Source: Sulfurimonadaceae bacterium
GTDB lineage: Bacteria; Campylobacterota; Campylobacteria; Campylobacterales; Sulfurimonadaceae
DNA: 6,279 bases
NCBI GenBank assembly: GCA_030610325.1
Contig: JAUWRZ010000132.1
Span: forward strand, 1 to 6,279
Reading direction: 5' to 3'
Position 1 is the stretch's first letter. Each line of letters begins with the position of its first letter. Position numbers and translations under genes: made by a program. Shown here piece by piece: positions 1-5,637 of this stretch. The notes under the pieces were generated by a model. The model was not told the origin of the DNA and made no database searches. It saw only the letters and a list, made by a program, of their open reading frames with translations.

Positions 1-36
1 ACGGCGCTTTGGCTTTTTCTTTATCTCCTGCTTCAT
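1..36 (-). CDS. Second half-permease (DUF318-like), N-terminal fragment cut by window edge
   Basis: A start codon at 36-34 overlaps the stop codon of the preceding half-permease gene (ATGA arrangement), and the frame stays open to the window edge. Twelve residues are visible, MKQEIKKKPKRR, a strongly basic cytoplasmic-type N-terminus that commonly precedes a first membrane helix. A G-rich stretch (GGGG) lies about 8 bases upstream of the ATG and could serve as ribosome binding site, and the overlap suggests translational coupling. Two adjacent half-size genes are a known arrangement for DUF318/ArsP-like permeases, so this is probably the partner half, but the visible part alone cannot prove the family. 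Confidence 0.55.
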   Translation of the reverse strand, partial: MKQEIKKKPKRR

Positions 37-464
37 CCCAACACCCCTATGGTCACTGTCGTGACAAAGGCGATCAACATGGCAAAGAGAAGAGCCAGCA
101 GGTTTCGGATGATGGTAAAACGGCCACCAAAAAGGCTCCACTCCAATGGTAACTGGACAAGCCCCAGTGTCACCCAGGCCAAAATAAATGCACTAATAGC
201 GTAATAGGAGACCCCCTCTTTGAGCAGTTCTCCGCCGATGATATAACTCAAAAAAGGCTGTCCGACAGAGATCCCACCGACCAGAGTACCCATAAGTGCG
301 TCATACAAGGCGTTACCGATAAAGAGCGAATGGAGCATCTCCGGGGTGACAAAGACATCAAAGAGTCCGACCAGACCGATGACGGCAAAGAGCATAGGAG
401 CGATGGCAAGGAGCGATCTGAGCGCACCATGAAGAGCCTCTTTAAAACGTTCAGATATAGTCAT
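33..464 (-). CDS. Half-size permease, DUF318/ArsP-like, first half
   Basis: This gene encodes a small inner-membrane protein of 143 residues with about four hydrophobic segments (roughly residues 15-36, 52-64, 87-105 and 119-141). The glycine-rich stretch GGISVGQPFLSYIIGGEL at 63-80 resembles the conserved G/P core of predicted permeases of the DUF318 (UPF0718, ArsP-like) group. Full-length members are about twice this size, so this looks like one half of a split permease whose second half starts in an ATGA overlap downstream. The start at 464 is preferred over an upstream ATG at 494 because AAGGAGAG lies about 6 bases before it. The substrate is unknown. ArsP proteins export organoarsenicals, but that cannot be assumed here. 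The family call rests on recognition by eye. Confidence 0.6.
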   Translation of the reverse strand: MTISERFKEALHGALRSLLAIAPMLFAVIGLVGLFDVFVTPEMLHSLFIGNALYDALMGTLVGGISVGQPFLSYIIGGELLKEGVSYYAISAFILAWVTLGLVQLPLEWSLFGGRFTIIRNLLALLFAMLIAFVTTVTIGVLG

Positions 465-484
465 GATGGACTCTCCTTTGCCGC

Positions 485-490
485 ATTCTA
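485..490 (-). promoter_or_regulatory. Possible -10 element for the half-permease genes
   Basis: TAGAAT reads leftward here, about 20 bases upstream of the preferred start at 464. No convincing -35 element is seen (ATAAGA at the expected spacing). The 116-base gap to the upstream gene leaves room for an independent promoter, but read-through from the gene before is equally possible. Confidence 0.25.
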
Positions 491-540
491 TCACAGTCCG
501 GAAATGTTCTTATGAGTATTGCTGAAGCAAAGAGAGTCAT

Positions 541-572
541 CTGGGTCCTGTGCCAAAGGCTTACAAGACCAG
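541..572 (-). terminator. Imperfect hairpin downstream of the NifX-like gene, possible weak terminator
   Basis: The segment folds as CTGG/CCAG, TC/GA, TGT/ACA and GCC/GGC, about 12 pairs with small bulges around an AAA loop. It begins about 8 bases after the stop of the NifX-like gene. Leftward of it the transcript would read ATGACTCTCTTTGC, only moderately U-rich, so it may attenuate transcription or act as a processing structure instead of fully terminating. Confidence 0.3.
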
Positions 573-580
573 GGTGAAGA

Positions 581-934
581 TCAATGCTTGGCCAGATAGT
601 TCACTACAGCTTCGTTTGCATATTCACCATCTTTTTGACGGATCTTTTTGACCGCGATACCAACACGTTCGACAGCCTCACTCATATGTTCACCTATCGC
701 CTGGACAAGTAGAAGATCACAGTCAGCGATGTTTGCCAGACTCTTTCCATGTCCGCTGATATGCTCCTCATTCCCGCCATGGTCATGCTCCTCGTGATGG
801 TCATGTGCATGGCCTTGCGGAGCTTCGACTATCTGCTCAAACTCTCTGTCTTCAAATATCGCGAAATAGGGAGCCTGCCCCGTACGCTTGACTATTTTGA
901 GGTTCTCTCCCTCTACTGCTATTGCTATTCTCAT
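581..934 (-). CDS. NifX/NifB-type dinitrogenase iron-molybdenum cofactor domain protein, His-rich
   Basis: The predicted protein of 117 residues is a single NifX/NifB C-terminal-like domain (dinitrogenase iron-molybdenum cofactor biosynthesis family). It starts MRIAIAVEGENLKIVKRTG, follows with APYFAIFEDREFEQI, and ends with DCDLLLVQAIGEHMSEAVERVGIAVKKI, the usual order of this fold. Stand-alone members bind metal-sulfur clusters or metals and are widespread outside nitrogen fixers, so the family does not imply diazotrophy. A His/Asp/Glu-rich insert at residues 42-62 carries eight histidines and probably binds a transition metal. The start at 934 is chosen over an ATG at 967 because AAGGAAAG precedes it by about 7 bases and MRIAIAV is the typical beginning. 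It lies 46 bases after the cytochrome gene and is probably co-transcribed with it. No other nif gene is seen. Confidence 0.75.
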   Translation of the reverse strand: MRIAIAVEGENLKIVKRTGQAPYFAIFEDREFEQIVEAPQGHAHDHHEEHDHGGNEEHISGHGKSLANIADCDLLLVQAIGEHMSEAVERVGIAVKKIRQKDGEYANEAVVNYLAKH

Positions 935-980
935 CACTCTTTCCTTTTTATCTATTTTTACGATCATAGGAGTCGGTCAT

Positions 981-1682
981 CTACTCGGAGCGCAATATCC
1001 ACTCCGAAAGTCTCTCCAGTTCATCGTCACTGATCTGTTTGAATGATGGCATGATGGCCCCATTTGAATGCTCCCAACTCTCTCTACTTCCCTCTTTAAT
1101 ACTTTGCTTCATCTTCTCTTTTGAATCAGTATGCCTTTTAGCGATATCTATGAACGAAGGCCCGATGACTTTTCTATCTACCTTATGACACCCCATACAG
1201 CGGTACTTCAGCGCCACCTTTTTCCCCGGCTCAAGGGCATCATACTCCGCTTTTTCCTTCATCTTTTTTGTAAGTCTCTCCTGGGTGTAGTATTTAAACA
1301 TATAGATCGCGATGGCCCTGGCTTCCTCTTTTGTCACACTCTCTTTTAACGATGGCATAAGTCCATACCGCTTGATGCTCTCTTTATCACAAAATGCCTT
1401 CTTGGCAGAGGGATCGCGTACATAATCCACTACGAACTCTATGGCTTTTGAACGTTTCTCACTCTCGTTCGAAGCGCTGACAAGCTCAGGGATATGTACA
1501 GATATAGCCAACATCGGTGGAGCCAGCTCATCATCAGAGATAACAGGCGGGACATGCAGATCATGACAGGAAGCGCAGTGCTGCTCAGTAAGCTTCTTGC
1601 CATCAAGCTCTATAGTCGGCTTGTCATCATCGCAAGCAGTAAAGCCCAACAGTACAAAGCTCATAAAAAGTAATCTAAACAT
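981..1682 (-). CDS. Diheme c-type cytochrome, probable lipoprotein
   Basis: The 233-residue protein carries two heme c attachment motifs, CASCH at residues 36-40 and CMGCH at 162-166. Each is followed by a Met-Pro pair that could supply the axial methionine (LMPSL at 108-112, IMPSF at 210-214), so it reads as two class I cytochrome domains joined by a charged linker at about 130-150. The N-terminus is a short hydrophobic signal ending FTAC with Cys17 followed by DDD, a reasonable though non-ideal lipobox. A membrane-anchored periplasmic electron carrier is therefore likely. The start is supported by AAGGAAG about 6 bases upstream. It is the first gene leftward from the divergent regulatory region and is followed after 46 bases by the NifX-like gene. 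Its redox partner cannot be named from the sequence. Cys98 lies outside the heme motifs. Confidence 0.85.
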   Translation of the reverse strand: MFRLLFMSFVLLGFTACDDDKPTIELDGKKLTEQHCASCHDLHVPPVISDDELAPPMLAISVHIPELVSASNESEKRSKAIEFVVDYVRDPSAKKAFCDKESIKRYGLMPSLKESVTKEEARAIAIYMFKYYTQERLTKKMKEKAEYDALEPGKKVALKYRCMGCHKVDRKVIGPSFIDIAKRHTDSKEKMKQSIKEGSRESWEHSNGAIMPSFKQISDDELERLSEWILRSE

Positions 1683-1708
1683 AACACTTCCTTGATATTG
1701 TTGATGAA

Positions 1709-1714
1709 AGTATA
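1709..1714 (-). promoter_or_regulatory. -10 element for the leftward cytochrome gene
   Basis: TATACT reads leftward, 26 bases before the cytochrome ATG, leaving room for a leader of about 20 bases with its AAGGAAG site. The hexamer 17 bases upstream (CTTTAT) is a poor -35, which is common for the housekeeping sigma factor of Campylobacterota. The left arm of the 13-bp inverted repeat starts four bases upstream of this element. Confidence 0.4.
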
Positions 1715-1718
1715 GTTA

Positions 1719-1761
1719 TTTGACGATTAAAATAAAGTAAATATATAGTTTAATCGTCAAA
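1719..1761. repeat. Perfect 13-bp inverted repeat with 17-base spacer, candidate operator
   Basis: The left arm TTTGACGATTAAA (1719-1731) and right arm TTTAATCGTCAAA (1749-1761) are exact reverse complements, with an AT-rich 17-base spacer. The arm centres are 30 bp apart, about three helical turns, so both arms face the same side of the DNA, as expected for two bound regulator subunits or dimers. Each arm also contains TTGACG, a good -35 hexamer. On the plus strand it could pair with TATATA at 1742-1747 with a 16-base spacing, so part of the symmetry may reflect divergent promoters. The protein that would bind is not identifiable. Confidence 0.6.
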
Positions 1762-1784
1762 AATAAGTTTTAAAAAGTCTTGAC

Positions 1785-1790
1785 TATAAT
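1785..1790 (+). promoter_or_regulatory. -10 element for the ABC-NnrS operon
   Basis: A perfect TATAAT lies 59 bases before the ATG of the substrate-binding protein gene, within TTGACTATAATC. No strong -35 sits 17 bases upstream (AATAAG). The predicted transcription start near 1797 falls inside the Fur box that follows, the classic position for repression. Confidence 0.5.
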
Positions 1791-1791
1791 C

Positions 1792-1810
1792 AATGATAAT
1801 TATTATCATT
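1792..1810. promoter_or_regulatory. Fur box (iron-responsive operator)
   Basis: AATGATAATTATTATCATT is a perfect 9-1-9 palindrome containing the canonical 7-1-7 Fur core TGATAAT-T-ATTATCA. It starts one base after the TATAAT element and ends 39 bases before the start codon of the first operon gene. Iron-loaded Fur bound here would block RNA polymerase, so the operon should be derepressed under iron limitation. PerR, a Fur relative present in Campylobacterota, recognises similar sequences and cannot be excluded. A short 5-1-5 palindrome, ATTGT-T-ACAAT, abuts it at 1811-1821. Confidence 0.8.
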
Positions 1811-1838
1811 ATTGTTACAATGTCATCAATAATTCAAT

Positions 1839-1844
1839 AAGGAA
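1839..1844 (+). promoter_or_regulatory. Ribosome binding site of the substrate-binding protein gene
   Basis: AAGGAA lies 5 bases before the ATG at 1850. It is the only good Shine-Dalgarno sequence near this start and fixes the first gene of the operon. Confidence 0.65.
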
Positions 1845-1849
1845 CTCTC

Positions 1850-2842
1850 ATGTTAAAGAAGACCTACCTTTTATTAGCACTTTTATTACTAAGCCTCACC
1901 TCTGCTTATGCCGATCAGAAAGTAAAAAAATTGGTGATAGCGGGGCCATTTGCTACCGTCTCGCACCCTGTCATGCATATGATAAAGACCGGTGCATTAA
2001 AAGATGTCGCCGAAGAAGTCGAGTTCAGACTCTGGAAGAACCCCGATGAGCTTCGCGCTATGACGATCAAGGGTGATGTCGACTTTGTAGCACTTCCTAC
2101 CAATACGGCCGCTATCTTACATAATAAGGGTGTAGATCTTAAACTGATCGATGTCTCTGTCTGGGGGATCCTCGGTATGATCAGCCGTGATAAGGAGCTT
2201 AAGCGCTTAAAAGATTACAAAGGGAAAAAGATCGCCATCCCTTTTCGTGCTGATATGCCCGACATCGTCTTCAACCAACTTCTTAAGCATCAGGGACTTG
2301 ACCCAAAGAAGGACTTTGAGCTTGTCTATGTCGCCAGTCCGATCGATGCCATGCAGATGCTGATCATGCGTCGGGTAGACCATGCCCTGCTGGCTGAACC
2401 GGCCATCTCGATCGCACTGCGAAAGACAAAGTCGTTCCCGGTCAACATCGTAGCACCAGACCTTTACCGTAGCACCGACCTTCAGGAGGAGTGGGCAAAA
2501 GTCTTTAAACGTGATGCCCGCATTCCTGAAGCGGGGATCGCTGTCGTTGGAGAGATGAAGGAGAGAGCTGACGTGATAGCACGCTTCCTGGAGGAGTATA
2601 GAAAGTCACTTAGCTGGTATAAAAAGTACCCTAAAGAGGCTGCTGATCTGGTCGTACGAACACTCCCGATGCTAGAAGAGAGAGGACTGGCAGACTCTAT
2701 CACTCATGTCAACCTCAAAAGTGTCGATGCGAGCGAAGCACGAGAAGAGCTGGAGTCCTTTTTTGATGTCCTTAAAGATGATGAACCTAAAAGCATCGGT
2801 GGGAAGCTACCCGCAGATGACTTCTACTATAAAGCCAACTGA
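1850..2842 (+). CDS. ABC transporter periplasmic substrate-binding protein, NMT1/THI5-SsuA/TauA-like
   Basis: The 330-residue protein starts with a Sec signal peptide (basic MLKK, a leucine-rich core, and a probable AYA cleavage site at 19-21 before Asp22), so it is a soluble periplasmic binding protein with no lipobox. The mature part follows the fold of the NMT1/THI5-like family that serves sulfonate, taurine, nitrate and thiamine-precursor importers. Visible features are an opening strand KLVIAGPFATVSHPV, GDVDFVALPTNTAAIL at 75-90, the lobe-linking LKDYKGKKIAIPF at 120-132, and ASPIDAMQMLIMRRVDHALLAEP at 162-184. Length is typical. The ligand cannot be read from the sequence. The Fur box upstream argues for a link to iron and against ordinary sulfur-starvation control. 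The stop overlaps the next start by one base (TGATG). Confidence 0.8.
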   Translation: MLKKTYLLLALLLLSLTSAYADQKVKKLVIAGPFATVSHPVMHMIKTGALKDVAEEVEFRLWKNPDELRAMTIKGDVDFVALPTNTAAILHNKGVDLKLIDVSVWGILGMISRDKELKRLKDYKGKKIAIPFRADMPDIVFNQLLKHQGLDPKKDFELVYVASPIDAMQMLIMRRVDHALLAEPAISIALRKTKSFPVNIVAPDLYRSTDLQEEWAKVFKRDARIPEAGIAVVGEMKERADVIARFLEEYRKSLSWYKKYPKEAADLVVRTLPMLEERGLADSITHVNLKSVDASEAREELESFFDVLKDDEPKSIGGKLPADDFYYKAN

Positions 2843-3624
2843 TGAACTCTCTACTCAAGATACTCAAGGACTTCCCAGCCTATCTCTGGAGCGGTTGGGG
2901 AGCTATCGCCTCCATACTGCTCTTCATCGCGTTTTGGGACGCAGGGAATCAGATCTACGGAGATCTTGTCCTCCCCTCCCCGCTTGAGACCTTTAAGACA
3001 CTGATGAGCATGCTGCAGGATGAGTCCGTCATAACCGAGATCAAGGTGACACTCTACCGTGCCTCTATGGGCTTTGGTATCTCCTTGCTTTTCGGCTCTG
3101 CACTCGGACTCATCGCCGGATTTTTTGCGACAGCCTCCATGATGAGTCGTCCCATCGTCACCATCTTGGTGGGTATGCCCCCTATCGCCTGGATCGTACT
3201 GGCGATGATCTGGTTTGGTATGGGTGATGAGACAGTCATATTTACCGTCGTCGTCGCCTCCTTCCCTATTATCTTTGTAGGAGCCCTTCAAGGGACACGT
3301 ACCCTTGATGGTGATCTTAAAGAGATGGCCGACAGCTTTGGACTACCGTGGCATATGAAGTTCTTTGATGTCTATTTCCCTCATATCTTCTCCTATGTCT
3401 TCCCTGCATGGGTAAGCGGGCTTGGCATGGCATGGAAGATCGTCATCATGGCAGAACTGCTTGCCACCAGTGATGGTATGGGAGCTTCTTTGGCCGTTGC
3501 GAGAAGTCAGCTGGATACCCCTACCGCGCTTGCCCTGGTCGTCATCATGATAGGGTCACTTATGTTTATAGAGTACATCATCTTAGAACCAATAAAAAGA
3601 GAGGTCGAACTATGGAGAAGCTAG
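2842..3624 (+). CDS. ABC transporter permease, SsuC/TauC-like
   Basis: The 260-residue inner-membrane protein has about six membrane segments (near residues 20-36, 72-96, 104-124, 131-149, 188-207 and 229-247), the usual plan and length of nitrate/sulfonate/taurine-type importer permeases. The cytoplasmic coupling loop with the EAA-type motif is seen as EMADSFGLPWHMKFFDVYFP at 161-180, where Gly167 is the conserved glycine. The sequences LPSPLET (44-50) and GMPPIAWIVLAMIWFG (111-126) are characteristic of this family. Its start shares one base with the previous stop and lacks a strong Shine-Dalgarno, so translation probably depends on coupling. Its end overlaps the ATPase gene by 13 bases. 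It forms the channel for the ligand delivered by the upstream binding protein. Confidence 0.85.
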   Translation: MNSLLKILKDFPAYLWSGWGAIASILLFIAFWDAGNQIYGDLVLPSPLETFKTLMSMLQDESVITEIKVTLYRASMGFGISLLFGSALGLIAGFFATASMMSRPIVTILVGMPPIAWIVLAMIWFGMGDETVIFTVVVASFPIIFVGALQGTRTLDGDLKEMADSFGLPWHMKFFDVYFPHIFSYVFPAWVSGLGMAWKIVIMAELLATSDGMGASLAVARSQLDTPTALALVVIMIGSLMFIEYIILEPIKREVELWRS

Positions 3625-4349
3625 AGGTAAAAGGTCTACATCACCATTTTGGCTTTACGGAGATCTTAAGAGATATCAGCTTTACATTAGACAAAGGTGA
3701 AGTCCTCTCTATTGTCGGTCCCAGTGGCGGCGGTAAGACCACACTGTTGCACTTATGTGCTGATCTTCTCGATGTTGAGGAAGGCAGTGTCACAAACAGC
3801 TTTGCCAGCAGCTCCTATGCTTTTCAGGAAGACAGACTGCTGCCTTGGAAAAATGTGATAGACAATATCGCTCTCGGGCTGTTGGCCAAGGGAGATAAAA
3901 AGAGTGTCGCTATCGAAAAGTCCCAGGAGATCGCACTAAAGTTTGGCCTCGAAGAGGAGGACTTTGAGAAGTTCCCCAAAGACCTCAGCGGAGGGATGAA
4001 GCAGCGCGTCAGTTTTGCCCGTGCCTTAGTGGTCAAGCCTTCACTTCTTTTTCTGGATGAGCCGTTCTCCGCACTCGATATCGGACTTAAAAAAGAGCTG
4101 CAGGCTATCTTGATCGAGATGATCTCCAAAAAAGAGATCAGTGTCCTCTTTATCACCCACGACCTGATGGAAGCGATAAGACTGAGCGATGAGATACTGC
4201 TGCTAAAAGCCGACCCGGGACATATCGTGAAAAAGTTTCAATATGACCTGCCTCAGGATAAACGTGATGATAAGTACGTGTATGGCGAGAGTGCCAAGAT
4301 ACTGCAAGATGACGAGATCATCGATACCTTTGAACTGGAGCTGAGATAA
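3612..4349 (+). CDS. ABC transporter ATP-binding protein, SsuB/TauB-like
   Basis: The 245-residue cytoplasmic ATPase has every motif of a working nucleotide-binding domain. These are Walker A GPSGGGKTT at 36-44, a Q-loop with FQEDRLLPW at 71-79, signature LSGGMKQR at 125-132, Walker B SLLFLDEP at 144-151, a D-loop SALD at 153-156, and switch His183 in THD. The Q-loop sequence with LLPW is typical of the nitrate/sulfonate/taurine importer class. The start at 3612 has GAGGT six bases upstream and lies inside the end of the permease gene. The stop shares one base with the NnrS start. It energises the permease encoded just before it. Confidence 0.9.
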   Translation: MEKLEVKGLHHHFGFTEILRDISFTLDKGEVLSIVGPSGGGKTTLLHLCADLLDVEEGSVTNSFASSSYAFQEDRLLPWKNVIDNIALGLLAKGDKKSVAIEKSQEIALKFGLEEEDFEKFPKDLSGGMKQRVSFARALVVKPSLLFLDEPFSALDIGLKKELQAILIEMISKKEISVLFITHDLMEAIRLSDEILLLKADPGHIVKKFQYDLPQDKRDDKYVYGESAKILQDDEIIDTFELELR

Positions 4350-5617
4350 TGGATAAGCAGATGACTGAAGAGAAGCTACACCAAGAGGGAGGCGCTCTGC
4401 ACGCTACCAATCACTACCTCTACTACCCTGATGAGAAAGATGTGCCACCTTACCTGGCTTATGGCTTTAGACCGGTCTTTCTGCTTCTGGCACCCTACCT
4501 CATCATCTCCATGCTCTTGTGGGGGATGGTCTGGAGCGGTCTTATCTCTGTGCCATTTATGGGTGACATGCTGACCTGGCACGTCTATGAGATGCTTTTT
4601 GGCATCCTCACTGCCGGAGTCATGGCCTTTTTGACAACAGGTCTGCCGGAGCTTTTTCCCGGAGTAGTACCCTTTATCGGTAAACGATTAAAGTATGTGA
4701 TGATGTTATGGGTCGCGGGGCGCATCAGTTTTTGGACTATAGACATAACAGGTGTCTACCTGACTGCTGTTTTAAACCTGGCCATGCTTGCCTGGCTCAT
4801 CTGGTTTGCCAAAGATGTCGTACTCGACAGACTTCAGAGACACGCATCCCTGGGTTATGCCCTTGTGGTCATCTTTATGCTCGAAGCGTGGTTCTTTGCA
4901 TCCCAGGCAGGGCTGGCACTCACTCCGGCGATGGATATACTCAAGATCGCACTCGGAGCGCATGTGGTACTTATCTTACTAGCGATGCGACGTGTCAATA
5001 TGGAAGCGATCAACGAGCTGATGGAAGATAAAGAGATCGATGATATCTATGTCGCACGACCCCCGTTGACCAATCTTGCTGTCTTCAGTGTCATTGTCTT
5101 TACCGTCGTTGAGTTCTTCTATCCAGAGAACTCTGCCTTGGGTTGGTTGGGGCTGGCCGCTGCTGCTGCCATCCTGGCCATCACCAGTGATTATAACCTT
5201 AAAGATAAGTTCCTCTGGGATCAGCCGTATGTGCTCTATCTTGCGACTATCTTTGTGCTTATGTCTGTTGGTTATGGACTGATGGGATGGGACCTACTCA
5301 ATGATGACATCTATGGCATCAATCACTTCAGGCACTTTATCACAAGCGGAGGATACGGTCTTGCTTATCTGATGATAATGATAGTCATCGGATGGATCCA
5401 CACCGGACGACATCTGACATCGAACATCTACACCCATCTTATGGTACTGCTCATGATCATTGCGACAGTGATGCGAGGGGTGATACCATTTTTTGAAGAG
5501 TACACAAGTGAGCTATACCTCTACTCATCGATCGTCTGGACGATCCCGTTCATGTTGTACATCAAAGTGTTCTTTCCCTTTTTAGTGGCACCTAGAGCAG
5601 ATGGAGTCCAGGGGTAG
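4349..5617 (+). CDS. nnrS: NnrS family heme/copper membrane protein (nitric oxide response)
   Basis: This 422-residue protein has about twelve hydrophobic segments (roughly 43-64, 76-96, 113-133, 136-154, 166-188, 195-213, 241-257, 262-279, 291-310, 332-350, 360-380 and 392-412). Family landmarks are AYGFRPVFLL at 37-46, TWHVYEMLFG at 76-85, TTGLPELFPG near 96-105, and NHFRHFITSGGYGLAYLMIM with HTGRHL at 351-356. Candidate heme or metal ligands are His78, His326, His329 and His351. NnrS proteins are known from denitrifiers and pathogens, where they bind heme and copper and relieve nitric oxide stress, including protection of the cellular iron pool. The motif WHVYEM differs from the WHxHEM form that I recall as common. 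GGAG lies eight bases before the ATG. As the last gene of a coupled, Fur-controlled transport operon it is in an unusual setting. Confidence 0.85.
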   Translation: MDKQMTEEKLHQEGGALHATNHYLYYPDEKDVPPYLAYGFRPVFLLLAPYLIISMLLWGMVWSGLISVPFMGDMLTWHVYEMLFGILTAGVMAFLTTGLPELFPGVVPFIGKRLKYVMMLWVAGRISFWTIDITGVYLTAVLNLAMLAWLIWFAKDVVLDRLQRHASLGYALVVIFMLEAWFFASQAGLALTPAMDILKIALGAHVVLILLAMRRVNMEAINELMEDKEIDDIYVARPPLTNLAVFSVIVFTVVEFFYPENSALGWLGLAAAAAILAITSDYNLKDKFLWDQPYVLYLATIFVLMSVGYGLMGWDLLNDDIYGINHFRHFITSGGYGLAYLMIMIVIGWIHTGRHLTSNIYTHLMVLLMIIATVMRGVIPFFEEYTSELYLYSSIVWTIPFMLYIKVFFPFLVAPRADGVQG

Positions 5618-5637
5618 AGCGATCATAAAGATCGCTC
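5617..5637. terminator. Perfect 8-bp hairpin between convergent genes
   Basis: GAGCGATC and GATCGCTC pair exactly around an ATAAA loop, starting on the last base of the NnrS stop codon and lying within the last codons and stop of ribonuclease Z. Neither strand has a T-tract after the stem, so it is not a canonical intrinsic terminator. It may still mark both transcript 3' ends, since the convergent stops are only five bases apart. Confidence 0.4.

Noticed and set aside
581..934. Evidence for nitrogen fixation
   Set aside because: Stand-alone NifX/NifB-type domains occur widely without nitrogenase, and no other nif gene is present.
1692..1705. TTGAT-ATTG-TTGAT as an FNR/NnrR-type site for nitric oxide or oxygen control
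   Set aside because: The two half-sites are direct repeats; FNR-family sites need the inverted form TTGAT-N4-ATCAA.
1813..1830. TTGTT with ATCAA downstream as an NNR/DNR-type box before the NnrS operon
   Set aside because: The spacing is eight bases, not four, and the left half-site is imperfect.
2851..3291. A 146-residue leftward reading frame inside the permease gene
   Set aside because: It is rich in Gly, Asp, His and Lys with no domain or ribosome binding site and is antisense to a clear permease, so it is a shadow frame.
2842..4349. Confident naming of the transporter genes as ssuBC, tauBC or a nitrate importer
   Set aside because: These subfamilies cannot be separated by eye, and the Fur box and NnrS neighbour do not match the usual context.
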